NCBI GenBank assembly: GCA_002415465.1
Contig: DHYT01000109.1
Location: 4,059-16,682, forward strand
Reading direction: 5' to 3'
Origin: Desulfobulbaceae bacterium UBA5123
Lineage (GTDB): Bacteria; Desulfobacterota; Desulfobulbia; Desulfobulbales; UBA5123
DNA: 12,624 nt
Shown here: positions 11,501 to 12,624 of the stretch, in pieces
How positions within the stretch are numbered: position 1 is the first letter of the stretch
Layout of the letters: the number at the start of each line of letters is the position of its first letter
Made by a program: the position numbers and the translations under genes
Notes under the pieces: model-generated
The model's input: the letters and a program-made list of their open reading frames with translations, nothing else
What the model was told of the DNA's origin: nothing
Databases searched by the model: none

Positions 11501-12515
11501 GATGCTGGACAGCATCTCCCGGCATCCGTTCATCCTCGAAGAAAAGGAGGTTTACAGCAATGCCAGCATCGGCATCGCCCTCTATCCGGTGGACGGCAAT
11601 GCCGTGGATATCATCCTGCAAAATTCCGACGCGGCGATGTTCCATGCCAAAGGCCAGGGCAAAAACAACTACCAGTTTTATTCAGCGGAGATCAATGTCA
11701 GCATCTTTGAACGACTGGAACTGGAAAGCGCCCTGCGCCGGGCCTTGAACCGTGATGAATTCAGCCTCTTTTATCAACCGAAGGTAGATCTCGAAACCGG
11801 TGCAATGCGCGGCATGGAAGCGCTGATCAGATGGACCCATCCGGAAAAGGGGATGATCTCGCCGGCCAAATTCATCCCCCTGGCCGAGGAAACCGGCCTG
11901 ATCCTGCCCATCGGCGAGTGGACCCTGTTCACCGCCTGCCGGGCCAACAAGGGCTGGCTCGACGCGGGCCATGCGCCAATGAAGATTTCGGTAAACCTCT
12001 CGGCCCGCCAGCTGCGGGAAGACGTCCCGGCCCTGGTCCGACGCGCCCTTGCGGCAACGGGGTTGCCGCCCGAACTGCTGGAACTGGAGCTGACCGAGGG
12101 GATGGTGATGAAGGATGCCGAGGATGTCATCAAAACCATGCATGACCTGAAAGCCATCGGCATCAGCCTCTCCATCGATGACTTCGGCACCGGCTACTCT
12201 TCGCTGGGCTATCTCAAGCGATTCCCCATCGATGTGCTGAAGATCGACCAGTCGTTTATCCGGCATCTGACCACCGATGCAAGCGACGCCGCCATCGCCA
12301 CCGCCATCATCTCCCTGGCCAAGAGCCTGGGGCTGCTGGTGATCGCCGAAGGCGTGGAAACCGCCGCACAAAGCGATTTCCTCATCGACGAGGGCTGCTA
12401 CGAAGCGCAGGGCTACTTGTACAGCAAACCCTTGCCGATAGAAGAATTCGCCGCCCTGTTGGAGCAAAGCGCGAAAGCGGGGAACAACGGGATGGAAAAC
12501 TTGCCGGGGATGTAG
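8586..12515 (+). CDS. Membrane c-di-GMP signalling protein: Cache-like sensor, HAMP, 3 PAS, GGDEF, EAL
   Basis: A 1309-residue inner-membrane sensor predicted to turn over cyclic di-GMP. Order: membrane segment (9-27); periplasmic Cache-like domain (about 30-410) with FFDLFLIDNNGRIVYS and GESGETYIVGGDYQMRNDSR; second membrane segment (412-431); HAMP (433-486). Three PAS domains follow, about 488-610, 632-738 and 748-860, the last with NKAFCTMTGYTYEE. GGDEF spans about 868-1030 and EAL about 1046-1293. The GGDEF signature reads RLGGDDFAIAL (949-953), with Asp in place of the fourth-position Glu. The inhibitory RxxD site is intact (REGD, 940-943). The EAL domain has EAL (1078-1080), NLSARQL, ELTEG, DDFGTGYSSL (Asp1198-1199), Lys1219 in LKIDQSF, and Glu1255 in AEGVET, so phosphodiesterase activity is likely. 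Start chosen at 8586 from the ribosome binding site. No partner gene is visible; no terminator is seen after the stop. Confidence 0.95.
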   Translation: MRISIGAKLLSVLLAVGLLSTLTTGWLDYRHARKSIQDASFARLTTIREARKQQIESYFKRIRNQISALAENLMLTEALENLSRSADSLAQHEPIPHLPELKNFYRDSFFPRLHDGKSEEWMYNYYWPQDNNGKAMQALYIAANPFPVGSKDKLDTPGDSSAYSRAHALYHPILRNYLRKMGFFDLFLIDNNGRIVYSVLKETDFGTNILNGPYASTNLGIAFQISQQTTDPDASFLIDFAPYEPSHGAPAAFLSAPVFKGGKRLGSLIFQLSTDAINQVMTGNNSWRKEGLGESGETYIVGGDYQMRNDSRFLIEDTSNYLRAIAVSGIAANTINEIIAHSTTVLFQEVRTEAVNEAFAGKTGATIIKDYRQTDVLSAYTPLAIDNVRWVLLAEIDCDEVFAPIRALHANLLKTSLLTSLVIIAASLMLARTMTNPLNKLTAGIRAFGQGRLDQRLALTNHDEFGELAASFNQMADTLQTTTVTKDYFDNVVTSMTEILLVVSVDTAGNNTVITTVNNAARTLLGYSEQDLVGNPIDILFHDQSAADIFHGNKFKELLQIGSFRALERICRAKNGASVPVLISASVMPTASAGARDIVVVAQDISSLKNVEMELRRKEAGLAEAQRLAHLGNWELDLQTNQIGIFSDEACRIYGRDPQYFTATAADFMEAVHPDDRPILDDAIERARSASTPFRLDLRLVRPDGSIRVVHQQAEVVVDQDKKPAKLIGIVHDVTDKRHAQQRLRLTNKVFENSSEAIVVADLAGNILEVNKAFCTMTGYTYEESIGRNTRILKSDQHDADFYQEMWATLLENNHWEGEIWDRKRNGEIFPVWLSISAVKDEQGITTHFAAIMSDLTKKKQAESRIQLLTNYDILTGLPNNVLFRDRLQQAFLDADHHGDLVAALFLDLDDFKVVNDSLGHKAGDQLLLEVAGRLKSSLREGDTLARLGGDDFAIALPNLNRADDAAVAAKKMLDSISRHPFILEEKEVYSNASIGIALYPVDGNAVDIILQNSDAAMFHAKGQGKNNYQFYSAEINVSIFERLELESALRRALNRDEFSLFYQPKVDLETGAMRGMEALIRWTHPEKGMISPAKFIPLAEETGLILPIGEWTLFTACRANKGWLDAGHAPMKISVNLSARQLREDVPALVRRALAATGLPPELLELELTEGMVMKDAEDVIKTMHDLKAIGISLSIDDFGTGYSSLGYLKRFPIDVLKIDQSFIRHLTTDASDAAIATAIISLAKSLGLLVIAEGVETAAQSDFLIDEGCYEAQGYLYSKPLPIEEFAALLEQSAKAGNNGMENLPGM

Positions 12516-12624
12516 CGCCCCAAATCTTCCACATTTCCAGCTTCACGGCGACGGACGGAATGCTTACCACCGGCACGATACCTGTTGCTGACACGGGACA
12601 TCACGAACTAAAAAAAGAAAAGAT

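Noticed and set aside
12413..12604. Minus-strand 63-codon frame at the right edge
   Set aside because: Two thirds of it is antisense to the conserved EAL C-terminus or lacks any family resemblance, and there is no ribosome binding site before its GTG or ATG.

Overview
The window is GC-rich chromosomal DNA of a Gram-negative bacterium. The gene order (aroK-aroC-glgA-gap), the glycogen synthase subtype, the membrane GT-C/TPR protein and the multi-PAS GGDEF-EAL sensor suggest a Desulfobacterota-like lineage (former delta-proteobacteria, e.g. Desulfobulbales or a relative). That placement rests on remembered family resemblance, not on a search.

Left half, minus strand (1-5761). In transcription order: a large membrane protein with a GT-C-like transmembrane core and C-terminal TPR repeats (5761-3908), shikimate kinase aroK (3780-3235), chorismate synthase aroC (3206-2124), a GT5 glycogen synthase (2092-497), and the first 119 codons of a type I glyceraldehyde-3-phosphate dehydrogenase (357-1, cut by the window edge). 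aroK, aroC and glgA are 28-31 bases apart and look like one transcript. gap follows after 139 bases that hold a perfect -35 box with a weak -10, so it may also have its own promoter.

Middle (5762-8263). A RAYT-type HUH transposase gene (5830-6726) sits between two perfect 15-bp inverted repeats (5785-5799 and 6694-6708), with two tight hairpins just inside the right end. It lies in what would otherwise be a gap of about 70 bases between the membrane protein gene (leftward) and rdgB (rightward). rdgB (6755-7438) is followed 7 bases later by a DUF2452-family gene (7446-7859). A strong bidirectional hairpin terminator (7929-7969) separates that pair from a convergent 88-codon gene for a cysteine-containing protein of unknown function (8263-7997).

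Right part (8264-12624). A 322-base intergenic region holds a promoter for the small gene and a structured leader in front of a 1309-residue membrane sensor (8586-12515): Cache-like periplasmic domain, HAMP, three PAS domains, GGDEF and EAL. Its EAL site looks complete, while the GGDEF signature reads GGDDF with an intact RxxD inhibitory site. This suggests a c-di-GMP phosphodiesterase with uncertain cyclase activity. The last 109 bases hold no convincing gene or terminator.

Most of the window is core metabolism and housekeeping. The features most worth a second look are the RAYT element and its ends, the structured leader before the c-di-GMP gene, the unusual glycogen synthase N-terminus, and the small cysteine-containing protein. 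I found no CRISPR array, tRNA, rRNA, toxin-antitoxin pair or defence cluster.
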